Assembly: GCF_000183425.1 (NCBI RefSeq)
Contig: NC_014759.1
Location: 2,759,001 to 2,823,000, forward strand
Direction: 5' to 3'
DNA from: Marivirga tractuosa DSM 4126
GTDB lineage: Bacteria; Bacteroidota; Bacteroidia; Cytophagales; Cyclobacteriaceae
DNA length: 64,000 bases
Below the pieces are notes generated by a model. The model searched no databases. It was given only the letters and a program-made list of their open reading frames with translations, and was not told where the DNA came from. Shown here in pieces: positions 33,844 to 42,390 of this stretch. Both the position numbers and the translations under genes were made by a program. Within the stretch, counting starts at the first letter, position 1; each line of letters begins with the position of its first letter.

Positions 33844-34344
33844 TTATGCTTTTAGTTTTATTTTATGTTCCTTATGTCTTTGTAGAATTTTATTCAATAG
33901 TTTAACCGAATAATATCTGTTATTATCAAGAAAGGTTAAAAATAATGGTCTTAATTCTTTTATTAAGCCTTTATCTTTTGCAACTGACAAAATCCCTAAA
34001 GTCCCAATACAATTTATATCAAAGTTTTCAGCAATATTTCTAGCCTTTTTATCATCTATTAGCAAGAAATCAGCATTAAGTTCTTTATATAGAATTACAG
34101 ATTCGGATTCCCCATAATCCATAACAAATGTCAGTTCATTAAAACCTTTAATATGGCTGACTTTATCTTTAAAAAAGAGTGATATTTTATTATAAAACTC
34201 AGTGCTTTTGTCAAGAGTTATTTCATCCCAGACCGCTTTTGATATTTTTATTTCATTAAAGAGTTGATTCAAAAGTTCTAATTTATCAACAATTGCTAAT
34301 GAAAAAATAGGTCCAGCATCAGCAATGACAAGTCCGTTATTCAT
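33844..34344 (-). CDS. PIN-like toxin (DUF3368 family)
   Basis: A 166-residue protein of the DUF3368 group of PIN-domain nucleases. The acidic residues expected are in VIADAGPIFSLA near the start, DYGESESVILYKE near residue 80, and LIDDKKARNIAENFD near 95, followed by GTLGILSVAKDKG. It should be an RNase toxin held by the antitoxin encoded just upstream; the two genes share one base. The pair sits between two direct repeats derived from a DoxX-like gene. Confidence 0.88.
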   Translation of the reverse strand: MNNGLVIADAGPIFSLAIVDKLELLNQLFNEIKISKAVWDEITLDKSTEFYNKISLFFKDKVSHIKGFNELTFVMDYGESESVILYKELNADFLLIDDKKARNIAENFDINCIGTLGILSVAKDKGLIKELRPLFLTFLDNNRYYSVKLLNKILQRHKEHKIKLKA

Positions 34345-34604
34345 TATTTTAATTTTTCAATATCGCCTAAAACATCTTCTTCGGTCAAATTTGAAATTGA
34401 TATTTTATTTTTAGAAAGCTCCTTTTCAAAATCTAGGCGTGTCATTCCGGAAAGCTGAGCAGCTTTTCCAATAGTCAACTTTTTTGATTTATATAATTCT
34501 ACAGCCAAGGTTAATTTTATCCTATTTTTCAAATCAGTTTCTGACTCGTTTAAAGCCAAAAAAATATCATTGGGGAAATCTATTGAAATTGTTTGAGTAC
34601 TCAT
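34344..34604 (-). CDS. UPF0175 family antitoxin
   Basis: An 86-residue UPF0175 protein. The helix-turn-helix-like core is KLTLAVELYKSKKLTIGKAAQLSGMTRLDFEKELSKNKI, here recognised by LTIGKAAQLSGMTRLDFE. UPF0175 proteins are known antitoxins of DUF3368 toxins. It is the upstream gene of the pair, overlapping the toxin gene by one base, an order that favours antitoxin excess. It probably binds its own promoter in the 34605-34700 region. Confidence 0.88.
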   Translation of the reverse strand: MSTQTISIDFPNDIFLALNESETDLKNRIKLTLAVELYKSKKLTIGKAAQLSGMTRLDFEKELSKNKISISNLTEEDVLGDIEKLK

Positions 34605-34699
34605 TTTATCTGCCTTTATTCAAATTTAACGTTTTCCTGTAAAGTTTAATTCAATTATGGAGATTTTTGCATCAAAATTAAAGCCTTAGTAAACCAACA

Positions 34700-34840
34700 G
34701 CTTTTCGAAAGGTATTAAAACGGTAAACACTCTTGAGTTTTCATCTCCCAAAATTCTTGCAACTATTTGCTCATGTCTAGCAACAAAGTTTAGCACTTTG
34801 CAAACATGTTCATTTATTGGTACTTTAGTTGCATAATTAC
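34700..34840 (-). pseudogene. Degenerate 5' fragment of a DoxX-like gene
   Basis: This stretch closely matches 33580-33703 base by base. On the minus strand it reads HVCKVLNFVARHEQIVARIL then DENSRVFTVLI, compared with ACKVLNLVPRHEQIVASIL and DENSRLFTVLI in the gene at 33345. It has no proper start and is cut off after about 45 codons. It is a remnant of a second DoxX-like gene on the other side of the toxin-antitoxin module. Confidence 0.75.
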
Positions 34841-34871
34841 CTACATTAAATCCTAATTTAATTACTTTATC

Positions 34872-36644
34872 ATGCTTTCTATCCGCTATTACCTCTACTC
34901 ACTTTCCTCCATACTGTTATTAAGTATAGCTACTACTGGATGTTCTGACTCAAACAAAGATTCTAGTGTTTCACAAAGTTCTCAATATACCTCCATATTT
35001 GGTCAAAATGTCCTCGTATTTGACGATTCTATGGATCTGGATAGTATTAAGATGAGGCTTGAGGCATTACACGAGCAGCAAAAATATAATGAGTTTGGTT
35101 CGGAGAGATATGCACTATTATTCAAACCCGGAACTTATGATTTAGATGTGACGGTCGATTATTATGTTCAAGCGTTAGGTTTAGGAAGATATCCAGATGA
35201 TGTTACCATCAATGGAGCAGTACAATCCACTTCATCTACAAGTGACAATAAAGTAACCACTATGTTTTGGCGTGGTGCCGAGAATTTCAAAGTTGTCCCG
35301 AAAAATGGCGAAATGATTTATTGGGCAGTTTCGCAAGCTGCTCCTTACCGAAAAATGCATGTTGCGGGTGATATAAATTTTGATAAAGGAAGTTGGGCAA
35401 GCGGTGGCGTACTTGCTAATTCTGTTGTAGAAGGCAGGGCTGGTTTAACCACTGGACAGCAGTGGATGACAAGAAATTCAAGCATCGGTAAGTGGGAAGG
35501 CGGAAACTGGAACAGGGTGTTTGTTGGAGTGGAAGGCGCTCCGAATGATACATGGCCCGCTCAACCCACAACCGTAATTGACAAAACACCAGTAGTTCGT
35601 GAAAAACCATTTTTGACTTATACGGAATCGGGCGATTATGCGGTATTTGTTCCCGAACTGCTAAAAGAAACTTCCGGTCCTTCTTGGATAAATCGTGATG
35701 AAAAAGGTGAGCTAATATCCATAGCTGATTTTCATATCGCTTTTCCCGATAAAGACAATTCCACTTCCATTAATCAAGCACTCGCAGGTGGCAAGCATAT
35801 TTTGTTTACACCAGGAATTTATGACCTAGATGAAACCCTAACAATAAAAAAACCTAATACTGTAATTCTGGGGATTGGATTACCTACACTCATTCCTCAA
35901 AATGGAGAAATTGCGGTGGCTACCCATGATGTCCCTGGAGTAAAATTAGCCGGCTTTATGGTAGATGCAGGTCCAGACTTATCTCCAAGCCTAATTCAAA
36001 TTGGGACAGAGGATTCTGATGAGGATTTTTCTGCTAATCCCATTTCTCTTCACGATATCTATTGCCGAGTTGGCGGTGCGGTAGTTGGTCAAGCCGAAAC
36101 CACTGTAACTATCAATAGCAATTATGTAATTGGCGATCATTTTTGGTTATGGCGGGCCGATCATGGTACGGGAACTGAATGGATGGACGGACAAAATAAG
36201 CATGGGCTTGTGGTAAATGGGGATCATGTCACCATCTATGCCTTGTTTAATGAGCACTTCCAAGGATATCAAACGCTCTGGAAAGGAGAATACGGAAGAA
36301 CTTATTTTTACCAATCTGAAATCCCCTACTCCCCACCTAGCTTAGAGCTTTGGAATGATAATGGAAAGCCTGGTTATGCTTCTTATAAAGTTGCAGATAG
36401 CGTTGAAAATCACAATGCCTATGGCTTGGGTATTTATAGTTTTTTCCGTGGTGAGCCCACGGTCTCCAATAATGTCAGGTTAGAAAATGCCATGGAAGTC
36501 CCTGATAATTCAGGCATAGTAATAACACATATCTCAACATTTGCTGGGCTCAATGGCGGCATCAATCATTCCATTAATGGAATGGGAGAATCCACCGAAG
36601 TGGGGGAGCTTAAGCTTTATGATGGGTTTAAGGGGAAAGAATAG
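34872..36644 (+). CDS. Right-handed beta-helix lipoprotein, unknown function
   Basis: A 590-residue protein with a lipoprotein signal peptide (ILLLSIATTGCSDSN). Two stretches of the form H-I-L-F-T-P-G-I-Y-D-L (near residue 310) and YALLFKPGTYDLDVTVDY (near residue 80) are starts of parallel beta-helix repeats as in GH55/pectate-lyase-like proteins. Later VILGIGLPTLIPQNG and VPGVKLAGFMVDAG fit the same coil pattern. Homologues in databases are sometimes labelled adenylyl cyclase, which nothing in this sequence supports. It is likely exported and carbohydrate-active or binding; this is inference. Confidence 0.75.
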   Translation: MLSIRYYLYSLSSILLLSIATTGCSDSNKDSSVSQSSQYTSIFGQNVLVFDDSMDLDSIKMRLEALHEQQKYNEFGSERYALLFKPGTYDLDVTVDYYVQALGLGRYPDDVTINGAVQSTSSTSDNKVTTMFWRGAENFKVVPKNGEMIYWAVSQAAPYRKMHVAGDINFDKGSWASGGVLANSVVEGRAGLTTGQQWMTRNSSIGKWEGGNWNRVFVGVEGAPNDTWPAQPTTVIDKTPVVREKPFLTYTESGDYAVFVPELLKETSGPSWINRDEKGELISIADFHIAFPDKDNSTSINQALAGGKHILFTPGIYDLDETLTIKKPNTVILGIGLPTLIPQNGEIAVATHDVPGVKLAGFMVDAGPDLSPSLIQIGTEDSDEDFSANPISLHDIYCRVGGAVVGQAETTVTINSNYVIGDHFWLWRADHGTGTEWMDGQNKHGLVVNGDHVTIYALFNEHFQGYQTLWKGEYGRTYFYQSEIPYSPPSLELWNDNGKPGYASYKVADSVENHNAYGLGIYSFFRGEPTVSNNVRLENAMEVPDNSGIVITHISTFAGLNGGINHSINGMGESTEVGELKLYDGFKGKE

Positions 36645-36759
36645 TATTGCTTTTTGAGGCGGTTTCCTGTCCACCCGTCACAAAGGTAGCGAAGATGAAT
36701 GACCTTTGCGGCCACCATTATTAGATCCATGTTTTCTTAGGTGCTATTAATACCTATAT

Positions 36760-37686
36760 TTATTGATTCTCGTTCATAAAATTCAATATTATTTCTTTAA
36801 ATTCTTGTGGTTTTTCAATAAATGGAAAATGTCCGCAATTGTCGATGATTTTAAGCTTTGATTGATCAATTGCATCATGAATTCTTTGTCCTGCAGTTTC
36901 GGCCAACGGGTCATCGTCTCCATAAATCAACAATGTCGATGATTTGATAGCTTTTAGGTCTGCATGAAAGTCATAATTCATTAAGTCCTTGGTCAAATTT
37001 TGCAAAAGCCCGCTAGTTTTCTTGTAATTTTCATTAAGGTCAAGACCAAGACTGTCAATGAGGGAAGAATTATGAAATTGATGCTTAAAGCCAATTTTCA
37101 TGAGCTCTTCAATTGTTTTGGGATCTCGTTTTTGAAAAGCCTCCATTTGGATAATATTCACTCTACTTATGCTGTCTTCTTGCGTGAAACGGTCAGCTAA
37201 GATTTGATTTGCATTGGCATTGATGTCACTACTTGCACCGGTAGAGTTAATAAGAATTAATGATTTTATCTTTTCGTGGTGTTTGATAGCGTATTTCATA
37301 GCCAATAGTCCGCCCCATGAATGTGCCATCAGGTTAAGCCTTTTTATTCCAAAAGATTGTCGTAAACCCTCAATATCTTTGACGAAATTGTCAATGGTAA
37401 TGGAGCTGGTGTCAACATTTAAAGATGACTTTCCACAAGCTCGTTGGTCGTAAAAGATTAGCTGATAATGGTCAGCAAGTGTAGAAAGGTGCGAAAAGAG
37501 ATAATTGTGATTTAATCCTGGTCCACCATGCAAAACAAGTATGGGTTCTCCTTTTCCTATTGTTTTGTAATAAAGCTGTGTCCCGTTGATTTCTTTAGTT
37601 CCAAGGTCTGAATATTTGTGTTTCGGTCTATCCGAACAACCTATTAGAAGAAACAGAAGTATATTTAATATCAAAAGTTTTTTCAT
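36760..37686 (-). CDS. Alpha/beta hydrolase lipoprotein (proline iminopeptidase-like)
   Basis: A 308-residue protein with a lipoprotein signal peptide (LLFLLIGCSDRP). The alpha/beta-hydrolase core reads ILVLHGGPGLNHNYLF (oxyanion HGGPG), FYDQRACGKSS, nucleophile elbow LMAHSWGGLLAMKYA, acid near YGDDDPLAE and histidine in NCGHFPFIEKP. HGGPG and DQRACGKS are typical of proline iminopeptidases (S33). Being lipid-anchored, it would trim peptides in the periplasm or outside. It lies 24 bases downstream of the gene for a small membrane protein. Confidence 0.88.
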   Translation of the reverse strand: MKKLLILNILLFLLIGCSDRPKHKYSDLGTKEINGTQLYYKTIGKGEPILVLHGGPGLNHNYLFSHLSTLADHYQLIFYDQRACGKSSLNVDTSSITIDNFVKDIEGLRQSFGIKRLNLMAHSWGGLLAMKYAIKHHEKIKSLILINSTGASSDINANANQILADRFTQEDSISRVNIIQMEAFQKRDPKTIEELMKIGFKHQFHNSSLIDSLGLDLNENYKKTSGLLQNLTKDLMNYDFHADLKAIKSSTLLIYGDDDPLAETAGQRIHDAIDQSKLKIIDNCGHFPFIEKPQEFKEIILNFMNENQ

Positions 37687-37710
37687 AGCACAGAATAATT
37701 TGGGCAGTTT

Positions 37711-38304
37711 TTATTCAATTTCAAAGTGGTTTAGCCATTCTTTTTCAGTCCGAAAATCACCATGTGCATCCTTTTCCATAAATAACGCACCTTGCTGTTT
37801 ATCGATTAATAGAGTGTCTGGTATAAAGCTATTTTCGTATGGCTTTTCGCTGAATATTATCAAATCATTTTCAATTTTATACTTGCCTTTATAAGTCTTT
37901 GAAAAACCAAATGGTCCATTAGCTTGATTTTCAACATTTCCATTTTCCCTTAAAATCAGTCGGTAATGGTAAAGATCATCCTTTAGAACAGCGCTCATAA
38001 TGGTAGCTGATTTGAAAATTTCCGAGTGATACAGATTAAAAGCTAATATTGCAAAAATTACAATTCCGTGGGCACTTAGTTTAACTTTACTTGTTTGTTT
38101 ACCAGTTCTGGCTAATGATATAAAAGTGTCAAAAAATGAAAAAATGTAAAGTAGTATTATGGGAGTTATTAAAAGCCAATATGACAAGAGCCAAATAACC
38201 ATCCCGCCATAAAAGTCTGTAATTATCCAACCAATCAGCCCTATTGCTGATACAATGGCGATGATATCATATACTGATATTTTGTATTTTCTTTTTACAA
38301 TCAT
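37711..38304 (-). CDS. Membrane protein with C-terminal periplasmic-type domain, unknown
   Basis: A 197-residue protein with four hydrophobic segments in residues 10-100 (including IIAIVSAIGLIGWIITDFYG and IWLLSYWLLITPIILLYIF). The remainder is polar with ENGNVENQANGPFGFSKTYKGKYKIENDLIIF, here seen as the short parts LRENGNVENQANGPFG and KGKYKIENDLIIF, resembling lipocalin-like or copper-resistance-like beta pieces. I recognise no family. It is upstream of the hydrolase gene and probably cotranscribed. Confidence 0.65.
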   Translation of the reverse strand: MIVKRKYKISVYDIIAIVSAIGLIGWIITDFYGGMVIWLLSYWLLITPIILLYIFSFFDTFISLARTGKQTSKVKLSAHGIVIFAILAFNLYHSEIFKSATIMSAVLKDDLYHYRLILRENGNVENQANGPFGFSKTYKGKYKIENDLIIFSEKPYENSFIPDTLLIDKQQGALFMEKDAHGDFRTEKEWLNHFEIE

Positions 38305-38492
38305 TAATAGCTGGTTTCTTCAAACTGGTAACAACATTCCGCTATCAACATTGCTGATACACATTATTATCAAATAAATATATCAAGCTATTGTCAATTA
38401 AAAGTTCAGTTACATACCAAATATAAAAAATTCAAAGTGAAACCCTTAGTAAATTCCAGCCATTTGATAAGTCTTAAAACTCGAAACAAAAA

Positions 38493-38519
38493 AGCGTCTC
38501 AGATAAACTCTCAGACGCT
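38493..38519 (-). terminator. Rho-independent terminator
   Basis: AGCGTCT at 38493-38499 pairs with AGACGCT at 38513-38519; inner bases extend with one mismatch. On the minus strand a T-run follows. It lies about 45 bases after the stop of the gene at 38565. Confidence 0.85.
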
Positions 38520-38564
38520 CTTGTGGGATTTCAAAATTTTAAAACTCGCTATTTATAATCAAAT

Positions 38565-39245
38565 TTAAAATGAATATCCAATTCCTATAGAAGGCATAGT
38601 AAAGGATGGTTTTTCTCCAAATATTAAATCCATTCCGTAAATCACGGCATTTCCAATTGCCATTTCAACCAGATCATCAGATGCAAAGCCCAATAAGGTT
38701 GTAGAAGTAAAACCTACCTGAAAAAATACACTGTGAGATGGTTTTTGGAATCGATAGTGCATTGAGAAGGTGCTTGTTGGTATTCCGTAGTTTCTTGTTT
38801 CCTCTTGTCGGTTGGAGTACCATTGACCGTAATAGCCAGCCCATCCAAAACCCATGGTAAACAAATGACTTTTTCGGCCCACCAACATATTAAATTCAAA
38901 GCTGGCATTTGCCAGAGTCAATTCATTATACTCTGGGAATTTAAAATAAAAGCCACCAATTTTTGCTCCAAAATTTATTAGACCATTCTTCGTTATAATT
39001 CGCTCATAGTTAAACGATGCGGGAACAGAAGTCCCAAAGAGATTAACATAAAAAGTGTTTCTACTGAACTTTTCTCCCTTAATTCTTTGCTCTTGTCCAT
39101 TTACTCGAACTTTGGGCGTAGTAGTAGCTTGTTCAGTAGTAGGAGTATTCGTAGCTGGTTTTGTCTTGGGCTTTATTTTAATGCTTGTCTGCGCAACTGC
39201 AGATAAACAAGAAAGCACTAATAGTAATGTAAATAATTTGTTCAT
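38565..39245 (-). CDS. Exported protein, probable outer-membrane beta-barrel
   Basis: A 226-residue protein with a signal peptide (LLLVLSCLSAVAQTS), a threonine/proline-rich linker (KTKPATNTPTTEQATTTPK), and then beta-strand alternation: FYVNLFGTSVPASFNYERI, NFGAKIGGFYF, MGFGWAGYYGQWY, VFFQVGFTSTTLLG, and the end PSIGIGYSF with terminal phenylalanine. It is most likely an outer-membrane barrel with a short N-terminal spacer. No specific family is recognised. Confidence 0.72.
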   Translation of the reverse strand: MNKLFTLLLVLSCLSAVAQTSIKIKPKTKPATNTPTTEQATTTPKVRVNGQEQRIKGEKFSRNTFYVNLFGTSVPASFNYERIITKNGLINFGAKIGGFYFKFPEYNELTLANASFEFNMLVGRKSHLFTMGFGWAGYYGQWYSNRQEETRNYGIPTSTFSMHYRFQKPSHSVFFQVGFTSTTLLGFASDDLVEMAIGNAVIYGMDLIFGEKPSFTMPSIGIGYSF

Positions 39246-39456
39246 AGAATTTCATTTAAAAATTTAATATCAAACTTAGTGCCAGCAAAAAAAGTCTGGT
39301 AGTTTTCTATTTCAATCAATTGGTAAGAAACAAAACCTCTGTCGTGAAAAGCTACCTCAAAATTAATATAAATATTCTAATTTTTATTTAATTATTTTCA
39401 TTTCTAGTCTGACCTCTCTTTCGATGTCAAATTTGCTTAGAAATAATCAACACAAA

Positions 39457-39487
39457 AAAAGCATCTTAGCTGAGCTAAAATGCTTTT
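39457..39487 (-). terminator. Hairpin terminator of the M3 peptidase gene
   Basis: AAAAGCAT at 39457-39464 pairs with ATGCTTTT at 39480-39487; TTAGCT/AGCTAA inside extends the stem with one mismatch. It follows the stop at 39515 by 28 bases on the minus strand, with a T-run after it. Confidence 0.82.
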
Positions 39488-39514
39488 CAAGAAACTTGAC
39501 CATTTTAAATAAAA

Positions 39515-41557
39515 TTATTTCAACCCAGCCCTTTCCAACAAAGCCTCAATTTTAGGTTCTCTGCCTCTGAATCTTTTGTATAATTCCATTGGGTGTTCGC
39601 TTCCTCCTTTTGAAAGGATGTTGTCTTTAAAGGATTGGGCTACTTCTTTATTGAAAATGCCTTTTTCCTTGAATAAAGAGAAAGCATCTGCATCCAATAC
39701 CTCTGCCCATTTGTAGCTGTAATAACCAGAGGCATAGCCACCCGAAAATATATGTCCGAACTGGGTGCTCATTAAAGTCCCTTCCACCTTGTCAAATAAT
39801 TTAGTTGGCGCCATGGCTTTTCCTTCAAATTCAGCAACATCTTTAATATTTTGTGCTTCTTTTCTATCTAAACTGAAATACCCCATATCCAGAAGTGCTA
39901 AACTTACTTGTCTTACGGTAGCATAGGCTTCATGATAAGTACTGCTGGCTTTTATTTTCTCCACATATTCTTGTGGAATCTTCTCGCCTGTTTCATAATG
40001 CTTGGCAAATAAATCGAGACATTCTTTTTCATAACACCAGTTTTCAAAAATTTGGGATGGCAATTCCACGAAATCCCAATAAACATTGGCTCCGGACAAA
40101 CTTCCGTAGCGGCCTTTACCTAACATGGCGTGCAGCGCATGACCAAATTCATGGAACAAAGTGGTGACTTCATTGAAAGTCAATAAACTCGGATTGCCCG
40201 GTGAAGAAGGCGTGAAATTACAAACATTGGAAACCAAAGGTCTATTGTCTTCTCCGTTTTTTCGGTATTGATCCCGATAAGTCGTCATCCATGCACCTCC
40301 TCTTTTTCCTTCTCTCGGATGAAAATCGGCATAGAAAATGGCAACATGTTCACCTGAAGTTGTGCTTACTTCATAAGTGGTTACATCTTCATGATAAACC
40401 GGAATATTTTTGACTTCCTTAAATCGGATATCATATAATTTTTCAGCCGATTGGAATACGCCATCCAAAACATTTTCTAATTTGAAATAAGGTCTGAGCA
40501 ATTCATCATCAATGGCATATTTCTTCTTTTTCAGCTTTTCAGAATAATAGCCCCAATCCCAACGCTGTAAATCACTGTCATCACCTAGTTCTTTTACAAA
40601 TGCTTTTATTTCGGCTACCTCTTCTTGTGCTTTTGGTAAGGCTTGTTGTAATAGGTCGTCCAAAAAAGCTTGCACTTTATTGGTACTTTCAGCCATTCTT
40701 TCTTCCAGCACATAATCTGCGTAAGAATCATAGCCTAAAAGACTGACTTTCTCACTTCTCAGATTTACGATTTCCTGAATAATGGCTTTATTATCTCGCT
40801 CATCATTTTTATTGGCTTTGGACATATAAGCTTTGTAAAGCTGTTCCCTCAATGAACGATTATCCCCATTTTCCATAAAAGGAACAAAGCTTGGGGCTTG
40901 CAAAGTGAAAACCCATTTTCCTTCTTTGCCTTTTGCCTTGGCTGTATTCGCAGCTTGTCGAATGGCAGAATCAGGCAATCCGCTCAAGTCTTTTTCATCT
41001 GAAATCACCAATTCATAATCATTGGTTTCTGCCAGAACATTTTCACCAAAAGTCAAGCTGAGTTGGGAAAGCTTTTTCGTGATTTCCTTAAAGCGGGCTT
41101 TGTCCTTTTCATTCAGATCCGCTCCGTTTCTGATAAAGGCTTTATAGGTTTTGGTCAACAGCATTTCTTGCTCATTATCGAGCTGCAACTGCTCCTTTTG
41201 ATTGTAAACTGCTTTTACACGCTCAAATAAATCGGCATTTTGCCAAATGTCATTGCCAAATTCTGATAAGATGGGAGAAGCTTCTCTGGCTACTTCTTGA
41301 ATTTTTTTATTGGTTTCGGCACTGTTGAGGTTGAATAAAATGGAAGTTACTGAGCTTAATTTTTCTCCTGCAAATTCCATTGCTTCCAAAGTATTTTCGA
41401 AAGTAGGCGCTGTACTTTGAGAAGTGATGTCCTCAATTTCTTGCTTAGCTTCTTTAATGGCTTCTTCTATAGCCGGCATAAAATGCTCGGATTCAATTTT
41501 ATCAAAAGGAGGAGTTTGAAAAGGGGTATCAAAGTTTTTTAATAATGGGTTATCCAT
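39515..41557 (-). CDS. M3 family zinc oligopeptidase (Dcp/PrlC-like)
   Basis: A 680-residue M3 peptidase. The zinc motif is TLFHEFGHALHAMLG (HEFGH) near residue 470, the distal glutamate is expected in PSQIFENWCYE about 30 residues further on, and HPREGKRGGAWMTTY before it is family-typical. There is no signal peptide, so it works in the cytosol, cutting short peptides from protein turnover or uptake; the M13 and M16 exopeptidases in this window could feed it. The family is PrlC/Dcp, but I cannot separate dipeptidyl carboxypeptidase from oligopeptidase A. Confidence 0.92.
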   Translation of the reverse strand: MDNPLLKNFDTPFQTPPFDKIESEHFMPAIEEAIKEAKQEIEDITSQSTAPTFENTLEAMEFAGEKLSSVTSILFNLNSAETNKKIQEVAREASPILSEFGNDIWQNADLFERVKAVYNQKEQLQLDNEQEMLLTKTYKAFIRNGADLNEKDKARFKEITKKLSQLSLTFGENVLAETNDYELVISDEKDLSGLPDSAIRQAANTAKAKGKEGKWVFTLQAPSFVPFMENGDNRSLREQLYKAYMSKANKNDERDNKAIIQEIVNLRSEKVSLLGYDSYADYVLEERMAESTNKVQAFLDDLLQQALPKAQEEVAEIKAFVKELGDDSDLQRWDWGYYSEKLKKKKYAIDDELLRPYFKLENVLDGVFQSAEKLYDIRFKEVKNIPVYHEDVTTYEVSTTSGEHVAIFYADFHPREGKRGGAWMTTYRDQYRKNGEDNRPLVSNVCNFTPSSPGNPSLLTFNEVTTLFHEFGHALHAMLGKGRYGSLSGANVYWDFVELPSQIFENWCYEKECLDLFAKHYETGEKIPQEYVEKIKASSTYHEAYATVRQVSLALLDMGYFSLDRKEAQNIKDVAEFEGKAMAPTKLFDKVEGTLMSTQFGHIFSGGYASGYYSYKWAEVLDADAFSLFKEKGIFNKEVAQSFKDNILSKGGSEHPMELYKRFRGREPKIEALLERAGLK

Positions 41558-41692
41558 GGAAAATTTTTCTTTTTAAAATATCGAATGCAAACTTAAGTTG
41601 TTTATTACGGAATTGAAGGTAGAGAAGATTAAATTATAGGAATTGATTTAATGTTTTTTCTGATAAAAACTATATATCAGCTAGGTCAATCG

Positions 41693-41838
41693 ACACCCCT
41701 GTAGTCCCCTCAAGGGGACAGTCTCACAGATTTATTATTGTAGAAAATAAAAATTGATAAAATATTACTAGTTCAAATTAAAAAACAAAAGTAATTCCAT
41801 GCGGCTCCCCCGCCAGCTGGCGGGGCGAAGGGGGGTGT
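41693..41838. repeat. Non-coding element with nested palindromes
   Basis: The outer ends are inverted copies of ACACCCC/GGGGTGT (41693-41699 and 41832-41838). Inside, TCCCCT-CA-AGGGGA lies at 41705-41718 and the perfect 18-base palindrome CCCCGCCAGCTGGCGGGG at 41808-41825. The high GC of these parts contrasts with the AT-rich surroundings. This looks like a MITE- or REP-like dispersed element; no transposase is present. Confidence 0.55.
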
Positions 41839-41858
41839 GGCTCATCTGGGTTACCTTA

Positions 41859-42281
41859 TTATCTCTTCGACAATTTCTTTTTTATGCTCCGGATTATTCC
41901 TCCCAAAAGAGGAATGTTTTCATAGAACAACTCCCCGGCATCAAAGTAGTCTCTTTGGCTGATTATTTTATCTTCCATTATCAACACCGAAATTCCAGAT
42001 GCTTTTACATTCTTTTTCGGTCTTTTTAATTTTAAATCCATTTCCCAGGATAAATATGCTTTATTATCCACTATGGATTCTTCTGTAAAACGGAATGAGC
42101 CTTCTATCAGATTGTCATTTAGTTTATTGAAGTATTCTTTGAGGTTTTCAATTCCATGAATTTCGTGAATGGGGTCTTTAAAAACTATATGATCCGAATA
42201 GATTTCATTTAGAATAGATTGGTTCTTGAAATCTATTGGAGAGAAGTATTGCTTAAATTTTTCAACAACATGAATATTCAT
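41859..42281 (-). CDS. SnoaL/NTF2-like protein
   Basis: A 140-residue protein, MNIHVVEKFKQYFSPIDFKNQSILNEIYSDHIVFKDPIHEIHGIENLKEYF, recognised by the parts IYSDHIVFKDPIHEIHG and LKEYFNKLNDNLIEGSFRF. This cone-shaped NTF2/SnoaL fold carries steroid-isomerase-like or unknown small-molecule roles. It has no signal peptide. It is a single gene between the palindromic element and a lipoprotein gene; no function can be given. Confidence 0.78.
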   Translation of the reverse strand: MNIHVVEKFKQYFSPIDFKNQSILNEIYSDHIVFKDPIHEIHGIENLKEYFNKLNDNLIEGSFRFTEESIVDNKAYLSWEMDLKLKRPKKNVKASGISVLIMEDKIISQRDYFDAGELFYENIPLLGGIIRSIKKKLSKR

Positions 42282-42390
42282 AACAGTAAGTTTTATAATT
42301 GCCTATAAGTAGCAATATCAGATTACAGATAGGCAATTAAAAATAGTTAAAAATAATTGCATCTGTGTTGACTATTACAATTTCTAACAG

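Noticed and set aside
34872..36644. Adenylyl cyclase
   Set aside because: Relatives can carry this name, but I see no cyclase metal or nucleotide motif; the repeats fit a beta-helix.
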